DNA of 64,000 nt from Patiria pectinifera (lineage: Eukaryota; Echinodermata; Asteroidea; Valvatida; Asterinidae). The notes under the pieces are model-generated. The model made no database searches. It was not told the DNA's origin and saw only the letters and a program-made list of their open reading frames with translations. A program made the translations under genes and the position numbers. The DNA lies in contig CM057138.1 of NCBI GenBank assembly GCA_029964075.1, forward strand, positions 7,868,932 through 7,932,931, given 5' to 3'. Positions 1-13,205 of this stretch are shown here, piece by piece. Position 1 is the stretch's first letter, and every line of letters starts with the position of its first letter.

Positions 1-3000
1 CGTTTCGCGCGCCTTTAATAAGATAACTCACTTTCTCAAAAAAAGATAATATTGTGCATGTTTTACCCAGACTTGCGAAATTTAATGTGGTAAGCAAACA
101 ATCTATAACGCTAAATTTGGCAATCTGCGGGTGAATGTGCACCATAGGTGTATAAGGATTTCAAATCGTTCTATCCTAAATAACTAGTGCTTAAAATGTC
201 AGCGGTCACAATTTCTTTAGGCAATGTAAGAAATTGAATCTAATAAGAAGTAAAGAACCCTCCCACTATTTCAGTTGTCACATTTCGTCGATAAAAAGTC
301 AATACGTGCTGACTTAATTGTGAATAATGTGAGAGAAGTATTAAAACAAGCTTAGGGACGTATACGAGCAACTCCAAGGACGAATATGACACCAGCACCA
401 AGAACCATTCTATTTCCACTACGTGTATATTATTTATTTCCTGGTACAGTCCAAGCGCATGTAACGGTTATAATTCTGTTTACAAAAATACCCTTTCCCC
501 GTTTCCTCTAAACCGTAAAGCGATTTCCTGGAAGATGCCACGCAATACAAGTTAGTCACTGGGGCAAAAGCTGAACTGCTACCCGTAGCGAGAGTACAGA
601 TTGCATCACAGCAGTGGAATTCTCGGAAGTCTTCATGTGCAGAATTCGACAATGCACCATTCCATGTTGGCTGTACACGATATACAATAAGGCAACCATT
701 TAATGATATTGAAATATGATTAATCTGAGATGTAACATATAATGAAAAAAAAAAGAAATGTTAAAACCGATTTTGACCACTGCACCAAAACAAGCCCGAT
801 CGGATCTCAGAAGCTGCGGGCCAACGAATACGTGTTCACCCTTTTTTTTTTTAACCTTTAACCCCATAGCTGTAGGTCAGATGAAGAGTCCTGGATTTTT
901 TTTTAAATATTTGACCAAGCCCAACATGTTTACAGCGCTACTTTAGTCATTTAAGCCTGCATTTATTTGAGCTGATCTGAAATTTGAAATCATTTTAACC
1001 TTGACCTCATGATGACCCTTGACCAGTTTGGTCATGTACAAAGGTTGGAGCAATAGACAATGAGAACGTTTGTTATTAACTTATAACTAACTACATGTAC
1101 ATAGCTTACTAAGTTAATAACTAACCTACGGAATAACGGAGAGAAATGAGTACTTGTAGAACTGCTATTGGCCCAGCTATATATGGTTTAGACATCATGA
1201 TGGGACTGCATGTGTAAGCGGTAGATCTATTCTCACGCATGCGTGATTAGTACATTCCACGAAATGTATCTGAAGAAGGTCGTCCAAAGAGCATTCTTTG
1301 CTCTTTGGACAATTCCCTTGATACAATACTCAATTTGGCACTGTACCTTGATACAATACTCAATTTGACACTGTTATTTATCATCATGTTGCAGACATTA
1401 AGACGTGAAAATGTTGATTTATCTCCCTGTAAAAAGAAAGCCCTAAAACGTGTCAACGTATTGAAAAAAATAGCTCAAAGGCGACTTGTGATTCGTTTTG
1501 TTGTTCCTTTATAATCGGAAGCGGGGGCGTGGCAAGGCGAGTATAGAGAGCGAGAGGAGGGATGGGCAAGAGATTGACCTTTCCGCGGGAGGTACATATC
1601 TTACGAGGCTGAATAGAACGCCCCCAGAGCCTGCCTACGCACAACATGCGACGAACAAAATAACAGTTTTACTGTTACGTAACCAAACTGACGTATTTAT
1701 GAAACTCGTCAATATCAATTCGCAGAAAACTACGCTAGACCACGGATCTATCGTTAGACGCAGTGTATAGCCTGGTTTTCCCGGCTATTTTAAAACGTTT
1801 ATCATTCAAACTCACCGATTCGTATACATGTATTCCCCAAATAGATTTAGTGCACTTTCAATGTGTAATTTCGAATTTTAGTTGCAACAAATTCAAACCA
1901 TGAAAACACATACATGTATTCGTCAAAAGGTATTGGATTTCGTCTCGTCCACGCCGAACCGTGTTATTCACAAAACAAATTCGTCTAATGCCACACAGTT
2001 TCAACATAATTTGGTTTAATGTCGTCGTACTTCATTGTGATATCTCCAGTACAAGGCATATAGGACACTGATAAGAAAACATTTCCACACGTTTCTTTTG
2101 ATTTCCTTGTTATTTCTAATTTTAGTGTTTGTTTCTAATTTTATTTTAGGCGCACAAAAACAACGTTACAGCGGAAGTTAAGGTTCATCGTATTTTATTT
2201 TTTTGACAATTCCTCTTTCATTTTAACACTTATTTTATTCGTTTCTAAAGTTAAAAGGACTTCATGTTTTGTTGTGATCTTTACAATGTTCTGTTCTGTT
2301 CTGTGAGTTCAACACATACACGGTCTGATAACATCATGCGAACTAACGTGTCGAATTGTGTTTGAGGACACAAGGAAAAAACTTTAGCATACACCAGACT
2401 TATCAATACTTAACACAAATGTATTTCATTGATATAAGACGAATTCGATCTGTGAGTGCTGCCATTCGGCAACAGCCAAGACGAATTCAATCTGTTGATG
2501 AATATTCTTGTTTGAAGTACCTACATGGACCGACCAAACTTTAAAACTAAATAATAAATGACCAAATTGATTTTACTGAAAGCTTGGGAAATTCTTCTCG
2601 GACGAATTTGAATAGGCCTACATGTATTACGGTCAACTGGAATGAAAACATTTTAATATATCGGAAAAACCTGTATTAAAAAAAGTGTTGATGTACATTA
2701 AAATAAATTCGCTTCGGTCCATACTTAGTATCGAATATGGGAGAATTGCTGCAAATTGTAATGCTAGGCCTATACATTCTTGAAATAAACTGCACTAAAA
2801 TAAGCGCTATTCAAATTAAGAATTAAGCCCGACGATGTGTCACTATAATGGCATGCATACGTGACACGTCATACTGTCAACAAGGTTACTACGTAGGTTT
2901 ACAAGGGCGGGCCGGCCGGCCGGCCTTGCTTTTCCCAAAAGCAACCGCACTCCTTTCACGTTAGCCACAAGTTAGTAATGTAAATGTACATGTACATTTT

Positions 3001-5397
3001 AGTATAACGTTATTGCATTTCCAGTCATCGTATAAGCTCAATAATGATCTAAAAGTGGTGGGCAGCCGTATAATGTTAGTCACACAAAATCAAATAAAAG
3101 TCAGGCAGCACTTGAATAACTAACTAGAGACTAAAATGTGCATGAGCTTTCGTAGCTACAAGTACTTCAATAATAATGCGATGGGCAGTTATACTTATTA
3201 AAATGCATAAACATATTATTTCCTTTGAGCAAACTAAGTGTTGTTTGCCTATGAATTCTATGATTCTTTTGGAATACATGTACATCTTGCATTACAGCAC
3301 TTTTATGGTCTTCAATATGGTGCGTGCTTCAAGTACATTGTGTGTATGACGGTGGCATCACCCAACCCAATGGAGGTGGGGGGGGGGGGGTGGATCGGAG
3401 GGGAGGCGGAACTTGCAACCTGCCGTGACATGTGCTGCATCGAAGACGTAGCGCATTCTACTGAGTGTTTTGGGCTCGTAAAAATTAAGTATCGTTGAAA
3501 TGGGCACATAAGCAAGTTTAAAAGTAAAGCGGGAAAAAGGTCGGTTGTTCAAAAATAAAACTGTTAGTTTTATACTGGATTATAGAGAATGTCCATTATA
3601 CATGCACATGTACATGTATATACCCAAAACAAACGTGGACTGGAGAAAAAATCCAATGTGTTAATCAAATCTTTAAGGCCAAACACAAATCGGAAAAACA
3701 TTGAACCATCGAATTTAAAACAAAGAAACTACAAACACCACAAATTCAGGTTTTCTTTTCCGACCACAAAAATGGTCACATGTTTTGAGATCAACAAATA
3801 TATACATACTGGGCCTGATGTTTTTAAAATGTGCTAAGGCATGTTGATATTGAAAGTTTGATATTAACATCGAGATACAACTGGTCAATTACATGTTGTG
3901 AATTTAGATAACGTACGGAAAATAAACAGTAAGGATTTTTGTTGTAAGAATGGTCAAATAATAATTGGTGCAATGTCTTATTATCAATTACACGTGATTT
4001 TGTCAAGATGTACGTATATATGATGATGCAAGATAACTGTCACCACGCATAGTGTGATGTCAGTCACATCAGGGCTTATACTGCGGATATGGACTTTGTA
4101 ATCCACGTTCCCTCAACTTGCTTGACCTTTATAATGGGAAACACGTGATGTTAGGTTCATGGTAATTGATCAATGGAAAATTACCAAACAGCGTTTTACC
4201 ATATGGTACCAACATTATTTCGTCATAGAGGGTGACGTTGTGTGGTGTAATGATAAGCACCACACGTGATATAGAAACAATTGATGACCATTTCCATACT
4301 CATTTAAACTATAAAAATATAGATGTCAAATAATGTAAAATTAGTGTCCAATTCCGACAACTCGCAATTATGTCCAGGAAAAATATCGCAAATGCACACT
4401 TAATGATATCATGACAAGGTGTTTAACATGTTGGCATAATTTTGTATATAAAAATATCCAGAGTTAATTCTAGACACAAGCAAATATTTTCCGAACCAAC
4501 ACGTGCACTTGTACTAGTATTGGTCAAACTTTTCCCGGATGTGAGACATGGCTACATCATAAACGCGGCATATCCGATAGGATAAGCGGGAATGCTGGCA
4601 GATAATTGCAATATCCATATCGCTTTAGGTATTTATTGCACAAAAACGTAACCCCGCGGGAAGCACTGACACATAGTCAAGGAAGTTCACACAAATAGCC
4701 ATGTCCTGTCTGATGGGAAGGGCTTTCCACATCACAAAATTCTGCTGATCAGCAACCTTTTCAGAAAAAAACTTCAGATGTAAGAAAAGAAAATGTGAAA
4801 TTATGAGACAATTTTTTCTCTCTAAAAAGGTTGATCGAACATGAAATATCCAAAACCTTAATGGTCCTGAATTCTCCACTTCTCATGTGAATTTGCACAC
4901 GCCCACAAGTGTTTGGGTTCTTATGCACTAAACTTGATGCGCGACAATTTGTCCACTGTGATTGTTTGAATATCACTAGAGCTGAAACAACAAAACACCG
5001 GAAATTCACAGCTTACAGTTGACTGTAAGCTGTGCATTTCACGACGTCGCAGCGGGGACTGCGGGGGATATAGGGCGAGGCCAGCATGCGGTTGCTCTCC
5101 CCCACATGACCCCTTATCCCGCGAAAAAATTCCATGCATTCGGTGTTCACGCAAATGGCCCTTTTGTGTGGGCGACGGGCTATTGTACCTAAGGCCTTGG
5201 CACGCCCGAGACAGAACCACGCAAATCCCGTCCGACAAAGCAATTGTCGGACAAAGCAAACAAACTCGAATTTTTTTGGGACCCAGACGAATGTGCCACA
5301 TCATAAACCCGTACAAATCAAAAACAGTGTGTAACCGCGTTGTTAAATGATCTCACAATTTCTCACTTTTAAAACATAAACCATGATGTTTTCTCTT
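1..5397. other. Intergenic DNA, no gene recognised
   Basis: No open frame here has recognisable protein similarity and all frames are short. Small items seen: a 30-bp tandem duplication at 1318-1377, a run of GGCC repeats near 2915-2930, poly-G/poly-C tracts near 3377 and many TACATGTA words. This is consistent with ordinary non-coding invertebrate DNA downstream of the minus-strand IER-like gene. Confidence 0.6.
1318..1377. repeat. 30-bp tandem duplication
   Basis: Two adjacent units, each starting CCTTGATACAATACTCAATT, differ by only one or two bases. It looks like a recent slippage or replication duplication with no coding content. Confidence 0.75.
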
Positions 5398-5403
5398 TTT
5401 ATT
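5398..5403 (-). promoter_or_regulatory. Candidate poly(A) signal of the IER-like gene
   Basis: TTTATT on the plus strand reads AATAAA on the minus strand, about 230 bases after the stop codon of the IER-like gene. The spacing is usual for an immediate-early gene 3' UTR. Other AT-rich hexamers nearby mean this is only the best candidate. Confidence 0.45.
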
Positions 5404-5634
5404 AATTTATGATGAAAAAATAGGCCACAGAAATTGCCAGGATTTTCAAGTAGGGCCGAGAAAAACATGAACCTTTCCCTTCATATTTGCACAATTTTAG
5501 GTAAGCATGGTCAGCTTGAATCCAAAGGCACATAATTGAAATTGTACACATAAAATCAATCAAATCAACATGTTTTAGAGGACTAAAAGAACATCGACAG
5601 TTCAGCAAGAGTTTTGTATTCCAACAGTTTTTGT

Positions 5635-6486
5635 TTAGCAGGCGGCAATGGGCATCTGTAGTTGCTCGAACGGTCTGGGCATCGAAGATCCGTATGACGA
5701 TTGTTGGAGGTGGTTGCCGCTGGACCCAATGTTCGTGGATTTACCATTGGGGTTAGCATCACCCGAGAGTCCGTGGAAGCCGGATTTGAAAATACTGACT
5801 AGACTCGTGATAGAGCCTTCCGAGTTCTGTTTTGTTGGTGGGGTTGTGGTTGATGGCAGTTCCTCAGTTTGGCACTCCGAGTCCGATGATTTAGCCCGCT
5901 TTGGCAGGATGGATTCACATGCTTCACGCAACTCCTCAGCCGAGTCCGACCGCTTGCGCTTACATGCCTTGCAGCCGAATGTTGACGGAGGCGAGTTGGT
6001 GTTCTTTTGTCCAAGCACCGATCGCTCTTTGTCCGATGATGAGTCCGACTTCGGCTCGGCGACAAGCGAAGTACTGTCCAGTTCGGGTTTCTCCAGCCTC
6101 GCCTGCAACGACGAGGAATCGGTGGACTGAGCGGGCTGACAGTTTTCTTTGTCCTCCATTTTTGCCATGGGTGGTTCGGTTGATTCAGCTTCCACACGCT
6201 CACATGATTGTTCCATGGACGACTCTTCCTCGGAGTTACTCGAATCTCCCCAGTCCGGGGATTCAGTACAGTCATCTTCCTCCGCCTCGTCACTCATATC
6301 TCTCTCACTGGACTGTAGCTCAGCATTCCTGGCCATTCTATTGCACATTTCCTCGTAGTACATGGCTCGGGCCGAGTGAAGCACCGTGGCGACCAACAGA
6401 TTTCTCCGAAGGTTCACCCCGCCTCGTTGTCCACGCGAGCCGGTGATCTTATTGATGGACATTGTGATAATTTGCTGAGCTTCCAT
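5635..6486 (-). CDS. Immediate early response (IER2/IER5-family) protein
   Basis: A single-exon frame of 283 residues on the minus strand. The first ~47 residues match the IER domain shared by IER2, IER5 and IER5L: they begin MEAQQIITMSINKI, then a QRGG motif and LRRNLLVATVLHSAR. After that come an acidic, serine-rich stretch (residues ~60-150) and a short basic CKACKRKR segment that could be a nuclear signal. The C-terminal part has a conserved-looking SITSLVSIFKSGF segment near residue 228. Family members are nuclear, intronless, induced early after growth factor or stress, and adapt PP2A to substrates such as HSF1. The start is the first ATG before the IER domain. The N-terminus fixes the family, but I cannot say which vertebrate paralogue it is closest to. 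CRE and CArG-like sites upstream fit early induction. Confidence 0.85.
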   Translation of the reverse strand: MEAQQIITMSINKITGSRGQRGGVNLRRNLLVATVLHSARAMYYEEMCNRMARNAELQSSERDMSDEAEEDDCTESPDWGDSSNSEEESSMEQSCERVEAESTEPPMAKMEDKENCQPAQSTDSSSLQARLEKPELDSTSLVAEPKSDSSSDKERSVLGQKNTNSPPSTFGCKACKRKRSDSAEELREACESILPKRAKSSDSECQTEELPSTTTPPTKQNSEGSITSLVSIFKSGFHGLSGDANPNGKSTNIGSSGNHLQQSSYGSSMPRPFEQLQMPIAAC

Positions 6487-6640
6487 GTTCGTTAATGCTT
6501 GGCTTTAATTCTCACTAAGAAGTCTGCAACTGCGATGATATTATGATCCAAGTTGTTGCCAGACAAGCTTTTTACACGTTGACTTATGTGAGCTTCAGAA
6601 TGTTGGTAGTAATCGGGACGTAAACGCACCCAACGACACC

Positions 6641-6650
6641 GGATATATGA
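6641..6650 (-). promoter_or_regulatory. TATA-like box of the IER-like gene
   Basis: The minus strand reads CATATATCC about 155-165 bases before the ATG, which would give a 5' UTR of about 130 bases. It lies about 55 bases downstream of the CRE, a normal promoter layout. Confidence 0.4.
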
Positions 6651-6698
6651 ATGAAAGAATGACGGTTACTCACTCGTGTCTTCATCCAGCGCGTCCGC

Positions 6699-6706
6699 TG
6701 ACGTCA
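6699..6706. promoter_or_regulatory. Consensus CRE (TGACGTCA) upstream of the IER-like gene
   Basis: A perfect palindromic CREB/ATF site about 215 bases before the start codon. Perfect CREs close to a start are typical of immediate-early genes, so it supports cAMP or stress inducibility. A CCAAT box follows at 6724-6728. Confidence 0.6.
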
Positions 6707-6742
6707 CCTAATCAATCAGTCGTCCAATCAGAGCCCGGCGAG

Positions 6743-6752
6743 CCAAAAATAG
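6743..6752. promoter_or_regulatory. CArG-like box (SRF site candidate)
   Basis: CCAAAAATAG differs by one base from the CC(A/T)6GG serum response element. Together with the CRE and CCAAT box it forms a compact promoter cluster at 6640-6755, as expected for an immediate-early gene. Confidence 0.4.
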
Positions 6753-6759
6753 CTATGAG

Positions 6760-9700
6760 GCCGTCCCATGTGACAACGGCATGAATGGGGCATTGCCCAA
6801 TCATCGATCGTGATACATGTGTACGTCATCTGCCCTTCATGAAAGGAATTTCCATGTGTCACGTCATCGCCTTGCCGGTAGCACCAAAACAACGTTGCCA
6901 AGGAAGGATACGGAGATTAATAAAAACGTGTAGTTGGTGCCTTAACGCTAGCATATCGCTTCTTTCTTTTCGCACGTCTTTTGTTCCATTTATTGTATTT
7001 GATTTTCCCTCGGGGAAAATACATTACTTAACTTACTTTTGAAACTAACTATCTTAAATTATATAAAAACTCGGGGTGTAAAAACAAATCGGGAGTACTC
7101 CATCAATTCGTACTCGGAGTCGGAACAAATTTCAACACGAAGTACATGTCATACAAACAACCCCCAATTACACAATGCAATCTTTGTGACAAAGGGAATT
7201 TACCGGAATGCCAACAACGGAGGTTTCTGAGTAGGCCTTCCATATAAGGCAAGTGAGCAAGGCTAGCCGTGCAATGATAGAATGCATGTAAACACACGTT
7301 TCATCTTTGGGGTCGACGTGACCGCCAAATTTAGAGCACTTGTCATGACAGGCTCTGTGGGTCGCGGGAATGTTATTACCATGCAGAGACATGTTTCGCA
7401 GCCTTATCAAGGGGGCACGGATCGGATTTTGTACAATATTAATTGTCTCTGGATAGGATTGTACATGAACATGTATATCACTACTCTAGTTGAATAGCAA
7501 AACGATTTCCCTCAAAACATACAATACAAAACTAAGGATACTTCGTTTTGTGACTCAATAATAACTTTTTGAGGGTGTTTTCTAACGAACTTCGATATGA
7601 AGTTGCAAGGCCTGCACTGAGGCCATACATAGTCTGTTGTCACGATACACAACTTGAAATGTATGATTGCTTTGTTAATACTGTGTCCGAACCAGTTTCT
7701 TTCTAGACCTGCCAGGCCCCCCCCCCCCAAATAGCAACCACTTCGAAGCGAAAATTTCAAAAATGGATAAAGCAATTCGCAACAAGAATTCAACAAAATT
7801 TGAATAGCTGCTTGGAAACATGTATTTTCCCGGCAAAATAAAAAGATTCCCCTAATTCTTAATATACATGTACTCTGATCTCCTCCCTCGCCATGGAAGT
7901 AATGCACGTACTGAGTTATTACCGAAGCACTAAAAATGAATGGAACACCCCCCCCCCCCAATTTAAACAAATACCCAACGGACGAATTAACTTTTTTTTC
8001 AATTCAACGCCAATTTTCACAAGAAAAGGCACGATTTGAACCGTGGAAGTAGAGACGTTAACGTACTCGGGAGTCAGTCAGGACATATCGAGCATGGAGG
8101 ATGCGTTCTTATTCCTCCATGTATCGAGCAAGCATGCTACGCGTCACTGAACACAAAAGTATTTGATTTTCAATAAAAAAACCCCCAAAAACCCATGACT
8201 GATGAGGAAGCAATTGTACAGCCCAAAACATTTCACGTGAATCAATTTCTCATACCAGGAAAATGTTTCGAGGCTGACTCACTATTTGTGTGTGTGTGGC
8301 ATGATTCTGATGCTTGTTTGCATACAATGATGACATGGTGGAATGATACGCCAGCTACTATATATAATTAAGAAGCCATAGCTGAAGCTTCAGCCGAAAT
8401 GAAACCGGGGTTTGTGACATGGAAACAATTACGATACGTTTGTTTTAGTTATCATAGAACTGGATTAATTCATACATACAAATGTAGCTCTATGGCTGTG
8501 ATACACCACCATAGTTGCCACGGTTTTTATATAATATCAGCATTTTTATAATAATCACGGAAACTGGTTTTGTGGATATTATGTTGCTTTGACACGTGCA
8601 TAATATTCTGGGGTTTTAGTCTTTGTGCGCCTCCGCACCGGATTTTGCTGGCGGCTGTAAAACAAAGAGAGACAGACAAGCTATGCTATAATTAGCGCGT
8701 AGGTCCGGGATACAGAAGATGTACAATTCTACATTGGGATAGAGATGAGGAAGGAAATGTGGTCTGATGCCACTCTCCAATCCATTCAATGGTCGGTTGT
8801 CAAGGTCAAAGGTCAACAAGTAAAAACAAGTGACATTGCTGAATTTATGAAACTCAGCATTGTTTACCTTATTTTAAGGTTCAAACTCTAAAATGTGAGC
8901 TGCCACCCGAATGAAATTAAATGTTGCTAATGCGAGAGGTTAAATAAAAGAAGATTTGCCTAAACGGATATTTAATGCACATACAACACGTATGTTCATA
9001 GCCTATTGCCGGTGTAGTCACTTGGGGGTTACTTGCTGCACATGCGCAGTGTGAGACATCCACTAGTCTTCGCATGTTGGCGACATTTTACCAACATATT
9101 CTGGCGCTATGGTGGCATAAAATGTCCAAAATTTCCATTATGTGAGTTTTCCCAAAGTTACACCCCTAAAAGATATACTCAAAATAAGTTTCCAATAAAA
9201 CTCGCCATATAATCAACTGGGCTACATTAATTTTCTTTATAAGGAATATTCGTTGCTTTCTTTTGGCCATGCAAAATGACCATGAATTATACTGATGAAG
9301 AGCAAATCAATAATTGTGAATAAAAAAACAATTGTAGCTCCCTATTTATCACCTGGAAGGGAACATTGACATTGATGGCTTCACTTCCATAGATCTCTCT
9401 TATTCCTAAAAACTCAGATTGATAAGGAAAACAAAAAAACCCATCTTAATCAACGAAAATCACTGCTTGCGAAAAGACTACTATGTCATTTGAATACGGA
9501 GCATCAATAGACCTATTGAAACAAAAATTAGAGTAAGAAAAGACTGATTATGTCATGCTGTATTGAAGCCTTATTAAGGGACAAAGGCTGATGGCGTCGA
9601 GTGGGATACCTGGGCACAATGAGACAAACTAAGCGGAAGGCACAAACATACGTGACAAACGAGCTGTATTTATTTTTCAATCAACTGAGATGTGCCTAAT

Positions 9701-10139
9701 AACTGAATTAATTACAGGCTTACTTTACTGTGACATTACACATTTAAGTATTATGTAAGTAAACCCATTATATTCTCACAAATTAAAAACAACACTCAAA
9801 AGTACTTTATGGCCACAAACAGCACACATGAGAGAAACAAAGCCGCGCGAGTTTTTAAAGAGGGCCGTCAATGTCGTCATGTTTATTTTTAGCCAAGGAG
9901 GCTGCCTGACGTACAATTTAGATGTGAGCGTCGGGAATAATTGTCAGGTCTGGGAACCAGACTGGGTCAAACGGTCCCCAATCTTTTGACTCAAAAGATT
10001 GGTGACCGTCGTTGACTCCAATCAATGACTGAAATAACTTCTTCTTGGCTTGTATTGTGGAAATTGCTACCCGATTTGGATGGAGCAAACTGATTTAGAA
10101 TCCAGAGAGAGCATGAATATTCGTGTTACACCTTACACT
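6760..10139. other. Intergenic DNA between the IER-like promoter and a foldback element
   Basis: No convincing coding sequence. The stretch holds poly-C tracts (about 7718 and 7949) and a short perfect palindrome at about 9979-10003 (CCAATCTTTTG and its complement). Just before that lies a TCTGGGAACCAGA sequence related to the ends of the transposon at 60547-62322. Confidence 0.55.
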
Positions 10140-10151
10140 GTACACGGCCGG

Positions 10152-11093
10152 TACTCCTCCTAGAACTATGATGCTCCGCGTGAGCGGACCCTCATAGACA
10201 CAGAACCCCGCAAAATTGTTTGCAGCACAAAACACCAATTATTACAAAAACGTCCATCAAAACACAGACATTTCCCACAGAACCGCTGCACAGTTTGTCC
10301 CTAAACTCGGTACTATACCTCATGACATACTCACGTAATGTGTGCAGAACAAACATCGCTGGATTCTGTCGTTTTTTGGCCAAAATGATGAAAAATGAGC
10401 ACGCATTATGATCGATGGATGATTTTCGGTTCGTTCGGAAAGCGCCGGCCGCGGGGGTATGGTAATGGTACAAGCGAAATGATTGTACTTAAAGCTATAG
10501 TCCATCATTTGCAGCCATCCGAAAAGTAACTAGCGTAATTATTGTTGAAAAACAAACTTGGTTGAAAGATAGTAAGGGAACTAAACTCCCTGTGAAATTA
10601 TTCTTTCTGGGAAGCTGTCATTTTGAAGTAATCAACGAAAGGAGGCATTTCCAACGGTGATTCTTAAGAAGCACCGTAGGAAAATTTAAATTAGTAGTTC
10701 GTTTTGTTATTCAGCGCAGCGCGCACAAGTATTGGAACGACGCACACGCGCCCGCGGTTGCTATAATTCGTCGGATCAGTGCGCTATACGTCGCGTATAG
10801 CTGCAATTCAAAACAATTCAAAACATGATTTAGTAACTTTTGATTTGAAATTGAGATCTTAGAATGCTGTTTTTCTCGGAATAAACAGCTGAAGCTTAGC
10901 TGAAACTTCATCAGGTTAGTTGTTCAGTATCCTTCATTAGATTTTGAACTCTTTTGTTGCTTCAAACGAACAAAATGCACAAATTACAAATGATGGACTA
11001 TAGCTTTAATTAGTATTTTGTGCTGCAAACAATTTTGCGGGGTTCTGTGTCTATGAGGCTCCGCTCACGCGGAGCATCATAGTTCTAGGAGTA
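10152..11093. mobile_element. Foldback DNA transposon with 9-bp target duplication, carrying a nested MITE
   Basis: Terminal inverted repeats of about 85 bp (10152-10238 and 11022-11093) start TACTCCTCCTAGAACTATG and end with the matching complement. The element is bounded by the direct repeat CACGGCCGG at 10143-10151 and 11094-11102. The middle is occupied by a second element at 10493-11005. Termini of the form TA...TA and a 9-bp duplication resemble non-autonomous Mutator-like elements. No transposase is present. Confidence 0.75.
10493..11005. mobile_element. TTAA-flanked MITE, copy 1
   Basis: Inverted ends AGCTATAGTCCATCATTTG are flanked on both sides by TTAA (10489-10492 and 11006-11009). 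TTAA duplication is the hallmark of piggyBac and Kolobok transposases. A diverged inverted copy lies at 28451-28989. It has inserted into the foldback element 10152-11093. It is non-coding. Confidence 0.75.
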
Positions 11094-13130
11094 CACGGCC
11101 GGTGCATAAATTTAGTCTCTCTCCTTCCCATACCCTTGTTCATCTGACACAAGCGGGGCTGGCGGGACAGCTACCATACAACAAAGCATGAATCATGTTA
11201 CATTGGGTCACCCAGAGGTCAAAATGTGTTGACAACAATCGATTATCATTGGCCAAGTTAAAAGAAGGGATGGGGTAACGGAGGAAGGGGCTTGGTTTCT
11301 ACCCAGAAGGGTGGGGGAAAATAGCACGGGCTAGCAGGCTAAAGCCCGGTTCATACTCGGCACGAAAGCGAAAGCGAACACGAATTTGTGACGTCATGGC
11401 AAGTATTCGTAAAAGTTGAACATATTTCAACTCGGGCGAATTTCGCAGCGAATGTTTCATGAGGTCAAATTCGCTTCGCATTCGCTTTCGCATGAAGTAT
11501 GAACCGGGCTTTACGCATGTATCAACTGACACCCTTAAAAGTTAACCTAACCTACAAGTGTGAATTCTCAGTTTCAGAGTTACCAAATCCCCACCCTTGA
11601 GGTGAGTACAACTATTTTTCTTTACACTAAATCAAGTCATTACAAATCATTACAAGTCAATCCAAAGTCATTACAAGTCAATCAAAAGACACCAAAACTT
11701 CATGCAGCCTCTCAAGTTATTTCAAATCAACTGTGACTAATGAATCCTTTGTCACTGTTCATTCCCGTTACCTGTTACCTGTGACATGTGATTGACATGA
11801 CCTATTTACTTTTAATATGATTTAACTTGGGATCGACAACCTCTGTATAAAAATGTTATGCGCAGTAATAATTTCACCAACAAATATTATGAAAATACAT
11901 TACACATTTCTTTATACATCAAACAGCAGTTGAATCAATTTGATGCGGCTGTCCCCATATCACCAGCAGGGAGAAAGAGCTCTGATCTGAAATAAATAGT
12001 CTCAGGAAGTGTTCAGCATCCTCCATGGAAGGGATAAAAAAGCCAAAGATCCTTGCTTCTCTCACTACCTGTTGCTCCCTGCATCATGATGCTGAGAGGT
12101 CAACCTTTTGTATTTTTTTTCCTAGTAAAGCTCACAACTGAAACAAAGACCTTTGCTCTTTCTGGTCAAGACTCAAAAGATCATATCATCTAAATAGATT
12201 TTCTTGAATTTTCAGTAATTGAGTAGCTGTAAAGATTTGAAAACAAGAAGGTGAAAATTCTGACAGGGACGGGAAGATGTTGTGTAGCACAGAAGATGAG
12301 GTATGACCAAAAAATGCCACGAACTCCAATAAATAACACAATAAATAAATGATTAAACCCAGAGTATGTGAATGGATTGCATTTATTACTTATTACCCAC
12401 TGACAGTGAACATTTTTTATTGAACAAACAATTAACAACTTCATTTTGCTTTTGCTAAAGATTTAGCTCGTCTTTTTGGTGTTAAACGTTATCCCTGTTT
12501 TTTTTCTGAAGACTATGGTTATTAACTTTTTAAAAGTTTAACTCGGGTGTTTTTTTTACTCTTACCAGTAGCTGCTGAAAGCATTACATACAGATTGAAT
12601 TTGCCACTATAGGAAGATACAGCATTTGTGAAAAGAAGGCAACGATTTCACATTGTAAAACAATAGACCTTTATCATGCTGCCACCATTTTAGTCATGTT
12701 TCCTGTATCCAATAACAGTAATGAATAGTAATGTTTTTTTTGTGTAAAAAAAGAACCAGACTATTTTTCCTTCCAGCCTCGCTTTGGTTGCATTAATTTG
12801 AATGGGAAAAATCAAGATGGCCTCAACATGATTATGGTCCATTGAAGGAGGCATTAAATTGAGACGTTCTATATAAACACTTGCTATTGAGAGGGAAGGC
12901 TGGTGCAGAATCGGTAAACTGTTTCCAAAAACACTTTCAAAGCCATACATTACAAACCCAAAACGGTCCCTATGGTCATACTCCATAAAGTTAAGTTCAT
13001 GTGGATATTGTAGACAATATTGCAGTTAACTAAATATCACCTGACACTATTAATGACACCCTCTGCACACTGATATTAATGCATTACAATGCAGGGAGTG
13101 TCAGTTTGTGGGTCAGGGACAATACATTTC
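11094..13130. other. Intergenic DNA, 3' side of the SPOUT1 gene
   Basis: No coding sequence recognised. It holds a small inverted-repeat element (11340-11513), short ACAAGTCATT-type repeats near 11635-11685 and the presumed 3' UTR of SPOUT1 below 13131. An AATAAA on the minus strand at 12416-12421 is a possible distal poly(A) signal. Confidence 0.5.
11340..11513. mobile_element. Short inverted-repeat MITE
   Basis: A 174-bp element whose ends read TAAAGCCCGGTTCATACT and the complement. Its inner arms (GCGAAAGCGAA and complement) also pair. The terminal TA may be a TA target duplication, as in Tc1/mariner-derived MITEs, or part of the inverted repeat. Confidence 0.65.
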
Positions 13131-13205
13131 TCAAGTTTGATTGGTATGGGATGCCACTTGGTTGACCTTTGACCTTAGAGAGGATAGCGAGATGAGAATG
13201 GCCTC
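13131..13205 (-). CDS. SPOUT1 terminal exon
   Basis: 75 nt starting EAILISLSSL, which continues the conserved TEEAILISL helix of the knot, and ending in a short divergent tail with TGA at 13133-13131. The acceptor TTTTCCAG is good. Confidence 0.9.
   Translation of the reverse strand, partial: EAILISLSSLRSKVNQVASHTNQT

Noticed and set aside
5648-6446. Long frames overlapping the IER-like gene (160-181 residues)
   Set aside because: Shadow frames of the GC-richer coding region; only the minus-strand frame has the IER domain.
7512-7970. 152-residue minus-strand frame
   Set aside because: Crosses poly-C tracts, has no known domain and no splice or promoter context.
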